The notes under the pieces were generated by a model. The model saw nothing but the letters and a program-made list of their open reading frames with translations, made no database searches and was not told the origin of the DNA. 64,000 bases of DNA. It comes from Bacillus sp. FJAT-27916 (GTDB lineage: Bacteria; Bacillota; Bacilli; Bacillales; Pradoshiaceae). A program made the position numbers and the translations under genes. Of this stretch, positions 63,063 to 64,000 are shown one piece after another (position 1 is the first letter of the stretch; the number at the start of each line of letters is the position of its first letter). The stretch spans positions 3,376,133 through 3,440,132 of the forward strand of contig NZ_LFZV01000001.1 of assembly GCF_001183965.1 (NCBI RefSeq). Direction: 5' to 3'.

Positions 63063-63961
63063 CTTTTATTCACCCCGGTCTTTTCCGTCTTCCGCTGTTC
63101 TTCCCCATATTCATACCAGCCGTTTCCTGTCTTGCGGCCCAGCTTCCCTTGCTGTACCTTTTCTATAATGCTTGCATTCGGCTGATCATTCGGATCACCA
63201 GTCTCCGAGTATCTTTGCTGCATCACATCATAAATGACATCATTGCCCGAAAGGTCTAACAGCTCAAAAGGTCCAATAGGATGACCGAGCGCCGTGCGGC
63301 AAATTTGGTCGATATCCTTAAAGTCTGCAATGCCTTCTTCATAAAGATGAAGAGCCTCCTTATGAATTGCCCCAAGAATCCGGTTGGCGACAAAGCCGGA
63401 GATTTCCTTTCGTAACAAGAATGGACGCCGATTAATCTGCCGGCATACCTCCATAGCTGCTTGTACTGTTTCCTCTGAGGTCTGCTCACTCATGACAACC
63501 TCCACACAATTCATGACTAACGGCGGGAAGAAGAAATGCATGTTCACGAATTTATCTGGACGCGATGTAACCGGTGCAAGCAGGCTGTTCACGATGGTAG
63601 AGCTGTTTGTCGCAAAGATGGTATGTGCTGGCACACTCTCTTCCAGCGCTTGAAAAAGCTCCTTCTTAACGGATAGCTTTTCAACCACTGCTTCAATGAC
63701 AAGGTCGGGCCTCTCCGCTGATGTCTTAAAATCATTCGTGAAGGATAATCTGCTGAAAGCCTGCTTTACTCCTTCTTCTTCTATTTTCCCTTTCTGCACC
63801 CATTGCTTCATAAGTGATTCCAGCGCCTTCTCTGCCTGTGAAAGCTGATTCGTATCAAGGTCATAAAGAATGGTCTCAAAGCCTCCGAGTGCGCAAAGCA
63901 TCGCAATTTGCCGGCCCATTTGCCCCGCTCCCATGACCGATATTTGTTTAATCGGCTCCAT
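63059..63961 (-). CDS. 3-hydroxyacyl-CoA dehydrogenase (HBDH type)
   Basis: A 300-residue enzyme of beta-oxidation or butanoate metabolism. NAD-binding motif SVMGAGQMGRQIAMLCALGG, then FATNSSTIVNSLLAP, the catalytic His in MHFFFPP and a C-terminal helical domain with GHPIGPFELLDLSGNDVIYD. The start MEPIKQ follows GGAGG by 8 nt; an ATG 18 bp upstream precedes that site. First visible gene of the operon; its promoter or earlier genes lie to the right of the window. Confidence 0.94.
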   Translation of the reverse strand: MEPIKQISVMGAGQMGRQIAMLCALGGFETILYDLDTNQLSQAEKALESLMKQWVQKGKIEEEGVKQAFSRLSFTNDFKTSAERPDLVIEAVVEKLSVKKELFQALEESVPAHTIFATNSSTIVNSLLAPVTSRPDKFVNMHFFFPPLVMNCVEVVMSEQTSEETVQAAMEVCRQINRRPFLLRKEISGFVANRILGAIHKEALHLYEEGIADFKDIDQICRTALGHPIGPFELLDLSGNDVIYDVMQQRYSETGDPNDQPNASIIEKVQQGKLGRKTGNGWYEYGEEQRKTEKTGVNKR

Positions 63962-64000
63962 GCATAGTCCCTCCCTCATTTGACTGCTATTCCGGTCAAA

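Overview
The window comes from a low-to-moderate GC, endospore-forming Bacillaceae chromosome. The evidence is spore genes (sspE, sspK, cotJABC with a sigma-E-type promoter), Bacillus-style ribosome binding sites, aa3-type quinol oxidase genes, and a gene order that I recognise from Bacillus subtilis: rrn 16S - ygxA - ygzB - perR - bcp - gsaB (hemL) - ygaE - ygaD - ygaC - ygaB - sspE - yfhS - mutY - yfhP - sspK - yfhH - recX - yfhE - yfhD. The species cannot be named from the sequence alone. I see no prophage, insertion sequence, CRISPR array or tRNA gene.

Layout. 1-1271 is the 5' part of a 16S rRNA gene on the minus strand, with tandem rrn promoters behind it. 1.5-9 kb carries ygxA, ygzB, PerR with a Per box, a cobalamin adenosyltransferase, a hydroxyacid dehydrogenase, an M29-type aminopeptidase, Bcp, a small K+ channel and HemL. 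9-13.7 kb is a stand-alone glutamate synthase large subunit with an odd leader. 13.9-24.3 kb is the ygaE-to-yfhD block with MutY, RecX and spore proteins. 24.4-31.2 kb holds an ABC-F protein, a zinc alcohol dehydrogenase, a ferritin-like protein, a strongly promoted and highly structured non-coding RNA candidate (about 27975-28238), a frameshifted P-loop kinase-like gene and small stress proteins.

31.4-36.5 kb holds qoxABCD and cotJABC. 37.2-42.7 kb holds an RsbY/RsbM/RsbK-like signalling module (response regulator-PP2C phosphatase, CheR-type methyltransferase, hybrid histidine kinase) with a CDP-alcohol phosphatidyltransferase gene inside it. 42.9-53.5 kb holds cardiolipin synthase, a polar amino-acid ABC transporter with an intercistronic terminator, an AI-2E family permease, a 917-residue TPR/dynamin-like GTPase, NadE and an unknown membrane protein. 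53.7-58.2 kb holds DoxX, ZIP, DUF302, a preQ1 riboswitch with queT, a ferritin-like gene behind a sigma-B-like promoter, and a DUF368 (PopT) transporter. 58.2-64 kb is a seven-gene minus-strand operon of acyl-CoA metabolism that unexpectedly contains a ComB-type 2-phosphosulfolactate phosphatase and an aminoglycoside-phosphotransferase-fold kinase.

The genes fall into three themes. One is oxidative and general stress: PerR, Bcp, RsbK-type signalling, ferritin-like proteins, a YflT-type protein. The second is spore formation. The third is central metabolism and respiration. The least explained items are the structured RNA near 28.1 kb, the gltB leader, the small element upstream of cls, and the ComB homologue in a fatty-acid operon.
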